Assembly: GCA_947502975.1 (NCBI GenBank)
Contig: CANNBV010000002.1
Location: forward strand, 496,001 to 560,000
Direction: 5' to 3'
From: an uncultured Flavobacteriaceae bacterium
GTDB lineage: Bacteria; Bacteroidota; Bacteroidia; Flavobacteriales; Flavobacteriaceae
Length of the DNA stretch: 64,000 nucleotides
Every line of letters starts with the position of its first letter. Position 1 is the stretch's first letter. This document shows positions 26,056 to 34,785 of this stretch, piece by piece. The notes beneath the pieces were generated by a model. That model saw only the letters and a list, made by a program, of their open reading frames with translations, was not told the DNA's origin and made no database searches. The position numbers and the translations under genes are program-made.

Positions 26056-27879
26056 TTATATCTTAAAATAATCAATATAATTCTCTAAATCTTTGTCACC
26101 TCTTCCAGACAAACTCACCACCACCACATCATCTGGTTTAAATTGTTTCTTACCAAATATAGCAAGCGCATGAGAGGTTTCTATAGCAGGAATAATACCT
26201 TCTAATTTCGATAATTCTAAACCAGCTTCCATGGCATCACTATCTGTAATCGACATAAATTCTGCACGACCAGTTTTTGATAAATGCGCGTGCATAGGGC
26301 CAACACCAGGATAATCTAATCCCGCCGAAATAGAGTAAGGCTCGGTAATTTGCCCGTCTTTAGTTTGCATCAACAACGTTTTACAACCATGGATAATACC
26401 TTCATTTCCAAGAACAGAAGTTGCAGCACTCTCACCAGAATCTACACCTAAACCAGCAGCCTCAACAGCTATAATGCCAACATCTGGTTCATGTAAATAG
26501 TGATAATAGGTTCCCGCGGCATTACTTCCACCTCCAATACAAGCCACCACATAATCGGGATTTTCACGCCCTTCTTGTTCTCGTAGCTGCCATTTTATTT
26601 CTTCTGAAATAACAGCTTGAAAGCGCGTTACCATATCTGGGTATGGATGAGGACCAATAGCTGAACCAATAATATAGTGCGTATCTACGGGGTTATTAAT
26701 CCAATCGCGAATAGCTTCATTTGTAGCATCTTTTAAGGTGCGACTTCCAGATAACGCAGGAACTACCGTAGCCCCCAGCATTTTCATCCTGGCTACATTT
26801 GGTGCTTGACGTGCAATATCAATTTCGCCCATATATACAATACATTCCAATCCCATTAACGCACAAACAGTGGCCGTTGCCACACCATGTTGGCCGGCAC
26901 CAGTTTCGGCAATAATTCTAGTCTTACCTAAACGTTTTGCCATTAAAATCTGACCAATAGTATTATTGATTTTATGTGCACCAGTATGATTTAAATCTTC
27001 ACGTTTTAGATAGATTTTGGTATTATATTTCTCTGAAAGGCGCTTTGCAAAATAGAGCGGGGAAGGACGCCCAACGTAATCTTTTAAAAGTTGGTCAAAT
27101 TCCTTTTGGAAATTAGGTTCTGCCATTACTTTAAGATAGTTTTGGCGTAACTCTTCTACATTTGGATATAACATTTCGGGGATGAATGCACCTCCAAATT
27201 CGCCGTAATAACCTTTTTCGTCTACATTATAATTCATCGTTTTTCTATTATGTAATTTATTAATGAATTCTCTTAATATGGAACTGTTTTTAAGTCCTGG
27301 TTCGGTTTCAAATTTACTATTTACATCAATAGCATAGCAGTACTTTGAGGCTTCACTTTTTTTAAATTTTTTGATATCTTCTATCTGGTCTATGCCTATG
27401 CCACCACTTAAAAAGAAAGGTTTTGTTGATGGGTAATCGTTAAGAACACTCCAGTCAAATATATAACCATTACCTCCTGGAAGTTTGCCTTTAGTATCGA
27501 ATAAGAAGTAATCACAAACAGCTTCATATTGTTCTAATACATCAAAATTAAATTCATCTTTTATGGAGAAAACTTTTATGATTTCAACAGGCTTATTAAA
27601 TAGTTTTGTTGTTTTAAGGATACTACAATAAAATGGTGCTTCTTCACCGTGTAATTGAATAGCATCTAGCTCAAATTCGTTTACTTTTTCAATAATAGTG
27701 CTAGCTTCTTCATTTACAAAAACGCCTACTTTTTTGATGTCTTCAGAAATCTCAGGAATTTTTGTATCAAAATGGCGAGGGGTTTTTTCGTAAAAAATAA
27801 ATCCAAGATAATCAGGCTGTAATGATGCAACTTGTTCTATATTATCTTGGTATTTCATACCACAAACTTTTAGTTTCAT
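26056..27879 (-). CDS. trpF/trpB: phosphoribosylanthranilate isomerase / tryptophan synthase beta fusion
   Basis: A single 607-residue frame covers two enzymes. Residues 1 to about 212 are TrpF, with KVCGMKY (catalytic Cys7) and the DYFLFDTKG Asp region. Residues 215-607 are TrpB, beginning at Met215 ([16 protein letters not shown]), the normal TrpB N terminus. TrpB has the PLP lysine Lys303 in HTGAHKINN and GGGSNA. TrpF isomerises phosphoribosylanthranilate, and TrpB makes tryptophan from indole and serine. These are usually separate adjacent genes. The linker is only about five residues, and tandem stops TAA-TAG lie out of frame at 27245-27250, so a one-base loss could have created the fusion. 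The start overlaps the trpC stop (ATGA). Confidence 0.9.
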   Translation of the reverse strand: MKLKVCGMKYQDNIEQVASLQPDYLGFIFYEKTPRHFDTKIPEISEDIKKVGVFVNEEASTIIEKVNEFELDAIQLHGEEAPFYCSILKTTKLFNKPVEIIKVFSIKDEFNFDVLEQYEAVCDYFLFDTKGKLPGGNGYIFDWSVLNDYPSTKPFFLSGGIGIDQIEDIKKFKKSEASKYCYAIDVNSKFETEPGLKNSSILREFINKLHNRKTMNYNVDEKGYYGEFGGAFIPEMLYPNVEELRQNYLKVMAEPNFQKEFDQLLKDYVGRPSPLYFAKRLSEKYNTKIYLKREDLNHTGAHKINNTIGQILMAKRLGKTRIIAETGAGQHGVATATVCALMGLECIVYMGEIDIARQAPNVARMKMLGATVVPALSGSRTLKDATNEAIRDWINNPVDTHYIIGSAIGPHPYPDMVTRFQAVISEEIKWQLREQEGRENPDYVVACIGGGSNAAGTYYHYLHEPDVGIIAVEAAGLGVDSGESAATSVLGNEGIIHGCKTLLMQTKDGQITEPYSISAGLDYPGVGPMHAHLSKTGRAEFMSITDSDAMEAGLELSKLEGIIPAIETSHALAIFGKKQFKPDDVVVVSLSGRGDKDLENYIDYFKI

Positions 27880-28661
27880 AGCTCTAGTTCTTTTATAAAT
27901 TGTGTTGCGCTTTCACCTGGATTATCTGTTTTCATAAAGTTTTCACCTATTAAAAATCCTTGAAAACCATAAGGTTGTAGTTCTTTTATAGCTTCAAAAT
28001 TGCTTATGCCACTTTCAGATACTTTTACAAAATCGTCTGGAATACTATGGCTTAAACTTTTGCTAGTTTCTAAACTCACTTTAAACGTTTTTAGGTTTCT
28101 ATTATTTACACCTAACATATCTAAACTAGGCATCACAGATTTGTGTAATTCTTCCTCGTTATGAACTTCTAAGAGCACATCTAAATTTAGGCTTTTGGCA
28201 AATTCTGAAAATTGCTTGATTTCACCTTTAGAAAGAATGGCTGCTATTAGTAAAATAACATCTGCTCCGTAGGCTTTGGCTTCTAATATTTGGTATTCAT
28301 CAATAATAAATTCCTTTCTTAAAAGCGGTAAATTACAACTTGCTCTTGCTGTCAATAAATCATCAAGTGAACCTCCAAAGTATTTTCCATCTGTTAAGAC
28401 AGACATGCCACATACACCTGCGTTTTCATATCCACTAGCTACATCTTGAACATTAAGCGAGTTATTGATTACAGATTTTGAAGGTGAACGTCTTTTGTGC
28501 TCGGCAATAATACCTGATTTACTATTACGTAAGTTGTTGGCTAATGAAACGATTTGTTTTTCAAATAAAACGGATTGCTCTAATTGAGAAATTGGAATGA
28601 GTTCTTTTCTTAAAGCTACTTCTTTACGTTTATCGATTACTATTTTTTCTAGTATATCCAT
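27876..28661 (-). CDS. trpC: indole-3-glycerol phosphate synthase
   Basis: Closes the indole ring from carboxyphenylaminodeoxyribulose phosphate. The 261-residue TIM barrel has [11 protein letters not shown] with the substrate-binding lysine, [25 protein letters not shown] and [11 protein letters not shown]. There is no TrpF domain attached, unlike in enterobacteria. The stop overlaps the trpF/trpB start by four bases, and the gene is in the middle of the trp operon. Confidence 0.95.
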   Translation of the reverse strand: MDILEKIVIDKRKEVALRKELIPISQLEQSVLFEKQIVSLANNLRNSKSGIIAEHKRRSPSKSVINNSLNVQDVASGYENAGVCGMSVLTDGKYFGGSLDDLLTARASCNLPLLRKEFIIDEYQILEAKAYGADVILLIAAILSKGEIKQFSEFAKSLNLDVLLEVHNEEELHKSVMPSLDMLGVNNRNLKTFKVSLETSKSLSHSIPDDFVKVSESGISNFEAIKELQPYGFQGFLIGENFMKTDNPGESATQFIKELEL

Positions 28662-28729
28662 TTTTATAATAATACCAGTTTTTATTTATCATTTTGAGTT
28701 TACTGTTCACTGAAAACTGCGACTGTAAA

Positions 28730-29725
28730 CTATTTTTTACTTAAATCTATCAATTTATCTAAGCTTGTTTTTGCTTTTCCAGAAAACAGAGACCCTTTTG
28801 CAATTTCAAAACCTTCCTGATGCGAAATTTGCCTGCTAGTTGCAATTGCTAAACCTGCATTTGCACAGACTACATTATTTTGTGCTTCTGTTCCATTACC
28901 ACTAATAATATCTATAAATATTTTGGCAGCTTCATCAACAGAATTTCCTCCAAAAATAGATTCTTGCTTAATTTTAGAAAGCCCTAAATCTTCAGGTGAA
29001 AATAATTTCTCGGAATTATTGGAGACAATTTTTGCTTTTCCAGTTAATGAAATTTCATCATAACCATCTAAAGCATAAACAATGTTATAGTTCTTATCAG
29101 TATTTTGATATATAAAACTGTAGAGGCGTAACAGTTCTAAACTAAATACACCTAACAGTTGATGTTTTGGAAACGAAGGGTTTACCATAGGTCCGAGCAT
29201 GTTGAAAAAGGTTTTTACACCCAATTCTCGACGAATAGGTGCAACATTCTTCATGGCTGGATGAAATAGAGGCGCATGTAGAATGCATATGCCAGCTTTG
29301 TCTAAACAGCGTCTCAAAAAATCTTCATCATTGGAGAATTTTACACCAAGATTTTCCATAACATTTGATGATCCCGACGTTGATGACACCCCATAATTAC
29401 CATGCTTTGAAACATTCACACCTGCACCTGCTGTAATAAAGGAAGATAATGTAGAAATGTTAAATGTATTTTTACCATCGCCTCCGGTACCTACAATATC
29501 AATAGCATTAAAGTCTTTTAAGTTCACAGCTACACAAAGCTCCAAAAGGGCATTTCTAAAGCCTGTTAACTCTTCAATAGTAATACTTCGCATCATATAA
29601 ACTGAAAGAAAACATGCAATTTGGCTTGGGTTGTACATATCGTTTGATATGTTTACAATAACCTGTTTTGCCTCTTCAGTAGAGATAGTTTCGTGATTTA
29701 TGAGTCTGTTGAGTATGTCTTTCAT
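28730..29725 (-). CDS. trpD: anthranilate phosphoribosyltransferase
   Basis: Transfers phosphoribose from PRPP to anthranilate. The 331-residue protein has IVGTGGDGKNTFNIST (PRPP loop), KHGNYGVSSTSGSSNVME and a normal C-terminal domain. It lies between trpG and trpC. A 94-base gap before it (towards trpG) contains two small palindromes. Confidence 0.95.
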   Translation of the reverse strand: MKDILNRLINHETISTEEAKQVIVNISNDMYNPSQIACFLSVYMMRSITIEELTGFRNALLELCVAVNLKDFNAIDIVGTGGDGKNTFNISTLSSFITAGAGVNVSKHGNYGVSSTSGSSNVMENLGVKFSNDEDFLRRCLDKAGICILHAPLFHPAMKNVAPIRRELGVKTFFNMLGPMVNPSFPKHQLLGVFSLELLRLYSFIYQNTDKNYNIVYALDGYDEISLTGKAKIVSNNSEKLFSPEDLGLSKIKQESIFGGNSVDEAAKIFIDIISGNGTEAQNNVVCANAGLAIATSRQISHQEGFEIAKGSLFSGKAKTSLDKLIDLSKK

Positions 29726-29737
29726 GGCCTCTCCCTA

Positions 29738-29756
29738 ACCCTCTCCAAAAGAGAGG
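29738..29756. repeat. palindrome in the trpG-trpD gap
   Basis: A perfect 7-bp stem CCCTCTC / GAGAGGG with a 5-base loop. From memory, similar CCCTCTCC...GAGAGGG palindromes are dispersed in many bacterial genomes. There is no T-tract, so it is probably a dispersed repeat rather than a terminator. Confidence 0.55.
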
Positions 29757-29798
29757 GAATTGATTAGTAATTGATTTTTATATTTCGCCTTTTAAATG

Positions 29799-29810
29799 CC
29801 CCTTTCGGGG
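29799..29810. repeat. short G/C palindrome next to trpG
   Basis: A CCCC / GGGG stem with the loop TTTC, followed by a G-rich run (GGTTGGGGG) just downstream of the trpG stop. It is a second palindromic insertion in the same 94-base gap. Confidence 0.45.
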
Positions 29811-29819
29811 GTTGGGGGC

Positions 29820-30386
29820 TTAATTATTAACCCAGTTTTCTAATATCTTTTTTCCGTCTGGTGTCAAAACAGATTCTGGGTGATACTGTACACCTCTTAC
29901 ATCATATTCTTTATGTCTTAAAGACATGACTTGTCCGTTTGCATCATAAGATGTTGCTTCTAAACTATCAGGTAAATTTGGACTTACCACCCAAGAATGG
30001 TAACGGCCAACTTCAATGTCTTTTTCTAAGTCTTTAAAAATGTATTCATCATCAACACTAATGGTTACATTGGTAGCAACACCATGATATACTTCATCTA
30101 AATTTTCAAGCGATCCACCAAATACTTCACCTATAGCTTGTTGCCCTAGACACACGCCAAAAATACTTTTGGTTGATGCGTATGTTTCGATTATTGGCTT
30201 TAGCAATCCTGCTTCATCAGGAATTCCAGGTCCTGGCGATAATACGATTTTATCAAATGGTTCAACATCTTTTAAGTCTAACTTGTCATTTCTCACTACG
30301 GTTACGTCACAGTTTAAATCTTCTAAATAATGCACTAAATTGTATGTAAAACTGTCGTAATTATCTATAACTAATACTTTTTTCAT
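29820..30386 (-). CDS. trpG: anthranilate synthase, glutamine amidotransferase subunit
   Basis: Supplies ammonia from glutamine to TrpE. The 188-residue class I amidotransferase has the N-terminal IDNYDSFTYNLVHYL, SPGPGIP, the catalytic Cys in GVCLGQQAIG, and the C-terminal HPES. It is not fused to trpD. The start is 2 bases after the trpE stop. In some bacteria such a subunit also serves folate synthesis, but its position in the trp operon points to tryptophan. Confidence 0.95.
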   Translation of the reverse strand: MKKVLVIDNYDSFTYNLVHYLEDLNCDVTVVRNDKLDLKDVEPFDKIVLSPGPGIPDEAGLLKPIIETYASTKSIFGVCLGQQAIGEVFGGSLENLDEVYHGVATNVTISVDDEYIFKDLEKDIEVGRYHSWVVSPNLPDSLEATSYDANGQVMSLRHKEYDVRGVQYHPESVLTPDGKKILENWVNN

Positions 30387-30388
30387 CT

Positions 30389-31795
30389 TTAAATGTCTTC
30401 TGCTAATTGAATAGCTTTAGTTAATGCTCCTAATTTGTTATAAACTTCTTGTAATTCGTCTTCTTTATTTGATTTTGAAACCAAACCAGCACCTGCTTGC
30501 CAAAATAATTTATAATCTTTACTTAAAAAGGTGCGAATCATAATGGCATGGTTAAAATTACCATCAAAGTCCATAAAGCCTATAGCTCCTCCGTAAAAAG
30601 CTCTACTTGTTTTTTCATAATCTTCAATGAGTTGCATGGCGCGATGTTTTGGAGCCCCACTTAATGTTCCAGCAGGAAAGGTGTCTGCCACAACTTGCAT
30701 AGTTGAGGTGGTATCGTGTTTCATTCCTGTTACTTTACTAACTAAATGAATAACATGCGAAAAGAACTGCACCTCTCGATACGTTTCCACTTTTACCTGA
30801 CTGCCATGACGACTTAAATCGTTTCGAGCTAAGTCTACTAGCATCACATGTTCTGCATTTTCTTTATCGTCTTTCTTTAGTTTTTCTGCTAGAATTTCAT
30901 CTTGGGCATCATCACCAGTACGTTTAAAAGTTCCTGCAATAGGATGGATTTCTGCTAAACCTTCATCCACAATAAGTTGTGCCTCAGGGGAACTACCAAA
31001 GATTTTAAAATCACCATAATCAAAATAGAATAGGTAAGGAGATGGATTGATGCTTCTTAAAGCACGATATATATTGAAATCATCACCAGTAAACTCTTGT
31101 GAAAAACGTCTTGATAGTACCAGTTGGAACACATCACCGCGTTGGCAATGTTTTTTTGCTATGTCTACGTTTGTCCTAAATTCGTCATCAGTTAAGTTAG
31201 ACATGATGTCTCCTTTGGAGCTGAAATTATAAGAGGCGAAACTTTGAACGTTGATTAGTTTGTCAATTTCATCAATATTATTCTTCACACCTTCATAACA
31301 ATGTGCGAAGATGTAGGCCTCGTTTTTAAAATGATTGATGGCGATGATGTTTTGATATACTGCATAGTACATGTCAGGAATAACTACCGAATCTTCTTTT
31401 TTGCTAATCTGAATATCTTCAAAATATCTTACAGCATCATAAGCTGTATAACCAAATATACCGTTATTAATGAATTTGAAATTTTCTTCTGATTTTGTGT
31501 CAAATTTTTGAGTAAAATTATAAATCTCATCAACTACATTTATAGCTTCTGTTATTTCAATAGAAGAAGAAGTACCATCAGGGAATGTTTCTGAAATCAC
31601 TTCATTTTCTACTTTGATGGTGGCTATAGGGTTAAAGCAGATATACGAAAAGTTTTTTTGACTTTTATGATAATCACCGCTTTCCAGTAATATACTGTTT
31701 GGGTATTTATCACGAATCTTATAATATACTGTTACTGGAGTAATAGTATCGGTTAAGATTTTTTTGTAATGTGTAAATAAATTATATGTTTTCAT
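30389..31795 (-). CDS. trpE: anthranilate synthase, large subunit
   Basis: Makes anthranilate from chorismate and ammonia, the first committed step of tryptophan synthesis. The 468-residue chorismate-utilising enzyme has the N-terminal ILLES tryptophan-feedback motif, FSHVIHLVS, AGTLSGAPK and GGAIGFMD. The complete LLES motif suggests feedback inhibition by tryptophan. The start lies only about ten bases beyond an attenuator terminator and downstream of a Trp-rich leader peptide, so expression should respond to charged tRNA-Trp. Confidence 0.95.
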   Translation of the reverse strand: MKTYNLFTHYKKILTDTITPVTVYYKIRDKYPNSILLESGDYHKSQKNFSYICFNPIATIKVENEVISETFPDGTSSSIEITEAINVVDEIYNFTQKFDTKSEENFKFINNGIFGYTAYDAVRYFEDIQISKKEDSVVIPDMYYAVYQNIIAINHFKNEAYIFAHCYEGVKNNIDEIDKLINVQSFASYNFSSKGDIMSNLTDDEFRTNVDIAKKHCQRGDVFQLVLSRRFSQEFTGDDFNIYRALRSINPSPYLFYFDYGDFKIFGSSPEAQLIVDEGLAEIHPIAGTFKRTGDDAQDEILAEKLKKDDKENAEHVMLVDLARNDLSRHGSQVKVETYREVQFFSHVIHLVSKVTGMKHDTTSTMQVVADTFPAGTLSGAPKHRAMQLIEDYEKTSRAFYGGAIGFMDFDGNFNHAIMIRTFLSKDYKLFWQAGAGLVSKSNKEDELQEVYNKLGALTKAIQLAEDI

Positions 31796-31805
31796 TATGT
31801 ATTAT

Positions 31806-31839
31806 AAAAAAAGGCTTGTCGTGAATGACAAGCCTTTTT
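31806..31839 (-). terminator. trp attenuator terminator
   Basis: On the minus strand a perfect stem (AAAAAGGCTTGTC / GACAAGCCTTTTT, 6-base loop) is followed by a run of T immediately before the trpE start. Lying between the Trp-rich leader peptide and trpE, it fits an attenuator. Seven bases of the loop region (31819-31825) are complementary to leader bases 31874-31880, a possible antiterminator contact. Confidence 0.85.
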
Positions 31840-31884
31840 GATATTTTAAGTTTTAAATATACTAGGGTTTTACTTCACGAATGT

Positions 31885-31932
31885 TTAGTTTCGAAAGCAC
31901 CACCACCAAGTATTATTTAATCTTTTGTTCAT
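31885..31932 (-). CDS. trpL: trp operon leader peptide (WWW)
   Basis: A 15-codon frame on the minus strand reads MNKRLNNTWWWCFRN and stops at TAA, 45 bases upstream of the attenuator stem and about 90 bases upstream of trpE. Three consecutive Trp codons are the hallmark of ribosome-mediated attenuation: when charged tRNA-Trp is scarce, the ribosome stalls there and the terminator is prevented from forming. It is far too short for ordinary gene finders. The role is inferred from the codon run, the position and the terminator. Confidence 0.85.
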   Translation of the reverse strand: MNKRLNNTWWWCFRN

Positions 31933-32005
31933 TATTATTTGTAATAGAAGGTCAAATATAAAAATGAAAATATAATTACGCAACGCTTTGCGCTTTTTTT
32001 TAACA

Positions 32006-32036
32006 AAAAAACTACCATAATTTATGGTAGTTTTTG
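32006..32036. terminator. intrinsic terminator after the MarR gene
   Basis: Arms AAAAACTACCATA and TATGGTAGTTTTT form a long stem with a 3-base loop, with T-runs on both strands. It lies 26 bases beyond the stop of the leftward MarR gene and insulates it from the trp leader. Confidence 0.8.
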
Positions 32037-32061
32037 GTGATTACTAGATAATAAGAGAGAG

Positions 32062-32523
32062 TTAGTTTGCTATTAACCTAAGTTTACCAAGTAATCTAAT
32101 CAGTTCGGTAGCTTCTTCATGTGTTAAAGAATTTACCATTTCTACTTCTTTGCTATCAATCATTACATCAATCTCTTTTAAGAAGTTTAATCCCCCAGCT
32201 GTGATGCTGATATCAATTTTTCTTTTATTGGTTTTGTTTGTTTCTTTTTTAACTAGTTGTTTTGTTATGAGCTTATCTACCAATCTTGTAGTGTTACTCA
32301 TTTTATTAATCATTCTGTCTTGTACAGTACTTAATGATGCAGGCTTATCGCCACGTCCTCTTAAAATACGTAACACATTAAATTGCTGTATAGAAACATC
32401 ATAAGGTTTTAATACTTTGTTTAATTCACCATTTATAAGACCGTATGTATACAGCAGATTAACAATAACACTTTTTGATAATGGAATGTCAGAACTTAAT
32501 TTTAAAATATCTTCAATTCGCAT
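32062..32523 (-). CDS. MarR family transcriptional regulator
   Basis: A 153-residue regulator with the winged-helix core of the family: LKPYDVSIQQFNVLRILRG, LSTVQDRM and the recognition and wing region STTRLVDKLITKQLV followed by NKRKIDISIT. MarR proteins often sense phenolic or oxidant signals and repress nearby genes. It is divergent from a thiol-redox cluster (TlpA-like, redoxin, rhodaneses). A palindrome next to its own -7 box suggests autorepression. Confidence 0.9.
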   Translation of the reverse strand: MRIEDILKLSSDIPLSKSVIVNLLYTYGLINGELNKVLKPYDVSIQQFNVLRILRGRGDKPASLSTVQDRMINKMSNTTRLVDKLITKQLVKKETNKTNKRKIDISITAGGLNFLKEIDVMIDSKEVEMVNSLTHEEATELIRLLGKLRLIAN

Positions 32524-32526
32524 ACT

Positions 32527-32550
32527 ACAACTGTTGTATATACAAATGTA
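32527..32550 (-). promoter_or_regulatory. MarR promoter with palindrome
   Basis: A minus-strand -7 box TACATTTG (32543-32550) is followed by the perfect palindrome ACAACTGTTGT (32527-32537) between it and the MarR start at 32523. This placement fits an autoregulatory operator. Confidence 0.5.
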
Positions 32551-32647
32551 GGTAAATTTGTCGACTTACGTATGATTTGTTTAAATATTTGTTAAACAGT
32601 ATTTTCCTCTAGATGTAATGTTTAATTTAGAGTGTAATTTTAATATT

Positions 32648-33181
32648 ATGGTATTTCGATTTTTACTTATCATTGTACTTCTAACTTCTGCTTGTAAGGA
32701 ACATAGTAAAGAAAACCTAGCTACTAAAGCAGAAGTTATCAAAGAAAAAGAGCCTGAATCAAATATAGATTTAGAGATATATGATTTTGAAGGGTTTCAA
32801 AAGTTTTTAAACAAAACCGATGATAAAACTCATGTTATAAATTTTTGGGCTACATGGTGTGGGCCTTGTGTAAAAGAGCTGCCTTACTTTGAGCAATTAA
32901 ATGCTGAATATAAAGATAAAGGTGTTGAGGTGATTTTAGTAAGCTTAGATTTTCCGCATGCGTACGAATCTAAATTAAAACCATTCATCACTGAGAAAGG
33001 TTTAAAAAGTAAGGTTATTGTTTTAAATGATGCAAAAGAAAATACTTGGATTAATAAAATTGATGAATCTTGGTCTGGTTCAATTCCAGCAACCATTATA
33101 TATAATAAAAACGAACGAAAGTTTTTTGAAAGGTCTTTTACTTTTAAAGAACTTATAAAAGAAGTAAAACAATTAAAATAA
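32648..33181 (+). CDS. TlpA-like thioredoxin-fold lipoprotein
   Basis: A periplasmic thiol-disulfide protein. I chose the start at 32648 because it gives a compact lipoprotein signal (LLTSAC, Cys16); an in-frame ATG at 32618 would add ten residues before it. The thioredoxin domain has FWATWCGPC with Cys71 and Cys74 and the cis-Pro region SIPATI. TlpA/ResA-type proteins reduce cysteines in apocytochromes or other exported proteins. It is the first of a rightward redox cluster, and the next gene starts 5 bases after the stop. Confidence 0.88.
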   Translation: MVFRFLLIIVLLTSACKEHSKENLATKAEVIKEKEPESNIDLEIYDFEGFQKFLNKTDDKTHVINFWATWCGPCVKELPYFEQLNAEYKDKGVEVILVSLDFPHAYESKLKPFITEKGLKSKVIVLNDAKENTWINKIDESWSGSIPATIIYNKNERKFFERSFTFKELIKEVKQLK

Positions 33182-33186
33182 AAGTG

Positions 33187-33807
33187 ATGAAAAGAATATT
33201 TAAATTAATTCCCGTTTTGGCATTAGTAATTTTTGCCAGTGCTTTTTCAAATGATATAGTTGTTCATGACCATAGTTATGATATAGGAGATACAATTGAA
33301 GACTTTACCTTAAAAAATATTGATGGTAAGATGGTATCGTTAGCAGATTATAAAGATGCTAAAGGCTTTATTATCACATTTACATGTAATACATGTCCGT
33401 TTGCTATAGCATATGAAGATAGAATTATAGCGTTAGATAAAAAATACGCATCCAAAGGGTATCCAGTAATTGCCATAAACCCTAATAATCCTAATGTAAA
33501 ACCAGGAGATAATTATGAGGCGATGCAACAACGCGCTAAAGAAAAAGGATTTACATTTCCATATTTAGTTGATGAAGGTCAAAAAATATATCCGAAATTT
33601 GGAGCTACAAAAACACCACATAATTATGTTATTCAGAAAACTAAAAAAGGTATGGTAGTAAAATATATCGGTGCTATAGATGATAGCTCTCGAAATGCTG
33701 ATGCTGTATCTGAGACATACCTTGAAGATGCTGTAGATGCATTATTAGAAGGAAAAGAAATAAAACTTACTAAAACGAAAGCGATAGGTTGTTCTATTAA
33801 AGTTTAA
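33187..33807 (+). CDS. exported redoxin (AhpC/TSA-type) protein
   Basis: A 206-residue thioredoxin-fold protein with a signal peptide (about 1-21). The active-site region FTCNTCPFAIAYEDR has Cys67 and Cys70 in a CNTC motif, followed by the INPNNP stretch typical of this periplasmic redoxin group. It probably reduces or oxidises exported thiols; the partner is unknown. A GTG codon at 33184 precedes the ATG, and I use the ATG. It is in the same transcript as the TlpA-like gene and ends in a strong terminator. Confidence 0.86.
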   Translation: MKRIFKLIPVLALVIFASAFSNDIVVHDHSYDIGDTIEDFTLKNIDGKMVSLADYKDAKGFIITFTCNTCPFAIAYEDRIIALDKKYASKGYPVIAINPNNPNVKPGDNYEAMQQRAKEKGFTFPYLVDEGQKIYPKFGATKTPHNYVIQKTKKGMVVKYIGAIDDSSRNADAVSETYLEDAVDALLEGKEIKLTKTKAIGCSIKV

Positions 33808-33828
33808 GTTTATCAGTAATTTATATAT

Positions 33829-33860
33829 AATCCGAAGGTGTAATACTTCGGATTTTTTTT
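33829..33860 (+). terminator. intrinsic terminator after the redoxin gene
   Basis: Arms AATCCGAAG and CTTCGGATT with an 8-base loop, followed by a run of T. It ends the TlpA-redoxin transcript. Confidence 0.85.
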
Positions 33861-33881
33861 CGTCTATATTTTTAAGAAGTT

Positions 33882-33889
33882 TAACTTTG
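33882..33889 (+). promoter_or_regulatory. -7 box TAACTTTG
   Basis: A perfect TAnnTTTG match, 19 bases before the first rhodanese gene and downstream of the previous terminator, so the rhodanese pair probably has its own promoter. Confidence 0.5.
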
Positions 33890-33907
33890 CCATAAATTAC
33901 ATTTACA

Positions 33908-34225
33908 ATGGAAGATTTAACACAAGAAGAGTGGGTAGCACAATTAGAAAATGATGACAATGCTGTAGTATTGGATGTTAGAACTGATAATGAAGTTGCA
34001 GACGGAATTATCCCTAATGCAATTCATTTAGATATATATAAAGGGCAGGAGTTTATAAATGCTATAGATGATTTAGATAAAACTAAAAGCTACTATGTGT
34101 ATTGTCGATCTGGTAACCGAAGCGGACAAGCATGCCAAATTATGGAGGAATTAGGTTTTGAAAAAGCCTATAACCTAGAAGGCGGGATGTTAGAATGGAC
34201 AGGTGATGTTGTTGATCCCGAATAG
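33908..34225 (+). CDS. cytoplasmic rhodanese-domain protein
   Basis: A 105-residue single rhodanese domain with VVLDVRTDNEV, NAIHLDI and the catalytic loop YCRSGNRS (Cys66). Rhodaneses carry sulfur as a persulfide on this cysteine. There is no signal peptide, so it is cytoplasmic, in contrast to the exported rhodanese that follows 6 bases later. Confidence 0.92.
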   Translation: MEDLTQEEWVAQLENDDNAVVLDVRTDNEVADGIIPNAIHLDIYKGQEFINAIDDLDKTKSYYVYCRSGNRSGQACQIMEELGFEKAYNLEGGMLEWTGDVVDPE

Positions 34226-34231
34226 AAATTT

Positions 34232-34615
34232 ATGAGAAAAATTTCTATCTGTTTATCACTTATTTTGGCATTATGGAATTGTGGATCTCGAAGTGATACA
34301 GATTCTATTAAACTAGAACCAAAAGTATTTCAAACTGAAATAGCAGAGGAAGTGCAACTTGTTGATGTGAGAACGCCAAAAGAGTTCGCTCAAGGACATA
34401 TTGAAAATGCCCTAAATATTAACTATTTTTCTGAAAACTTTAAAGATAGTCTCAGTGTATTGAATAAAGATAAACCTGTTTATATTTATTGCCGTTCTGG
34501 AAAACGAAGTGCTAAGAGTGTTAGTAAATTTAAAGAAGCGGGTTTTGATACCATTTATGAATTAGAAGGCGGTATGCTGAATTGGATAAGTGAAGATTTG
34601 AATACAAAACGTTAA
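34232..34615 (+). CDS. rhodanese-domain lipoprotein
   Basis: A 127-residue protein with a lipoprotein-like signal (Cys17 after LALWN) and one rhodanese domain: LVDVRTPKEFAQGHI and the loop YCRSGKRS (Cys87). It is presumably on the periplasmic face and handles sulfane sulfur or exported thiols. It forms a pair with the cytoplasmic rhodanese 6 bases upstream, giving one enzyme on each side of the membrane. Confidence 0.88.
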   Translation: MRKISICLSLILALWNCGSRSDTDSIKLEPKVFQTEIAEEVQLVDVRTPKEFAQGHIENALNINYFSENFKDSLSVLNKDKPVYIYCRSGKRSAKSVSKFKEAGFDTIYELEGGMLNWISEDLNTKR

Positions 34616-34785
34616 TATACATTTTATCCTGCAAAAGTCTCATTTAAAGCGTTTAACTTTTTTTTGAGCACTTCACCTCTTTTATTTTTAGCAAAAGGCT
34701 GTTTTTTATAATTTTATCAAAAATTTAAATTGCTCCCTAGCTGCGTTTTAGATTTTAGTAAATATTACCCTCAAAATTTAGAATT

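Noticed and set aside
31981-32000. Short GC-type palindrome near AACGCTTTGCGC as a regulatory site
   Set aside because: It lies between the MarR terminator and the trp leader with no gene directly controlled by it, and the symmetry is imperfect.
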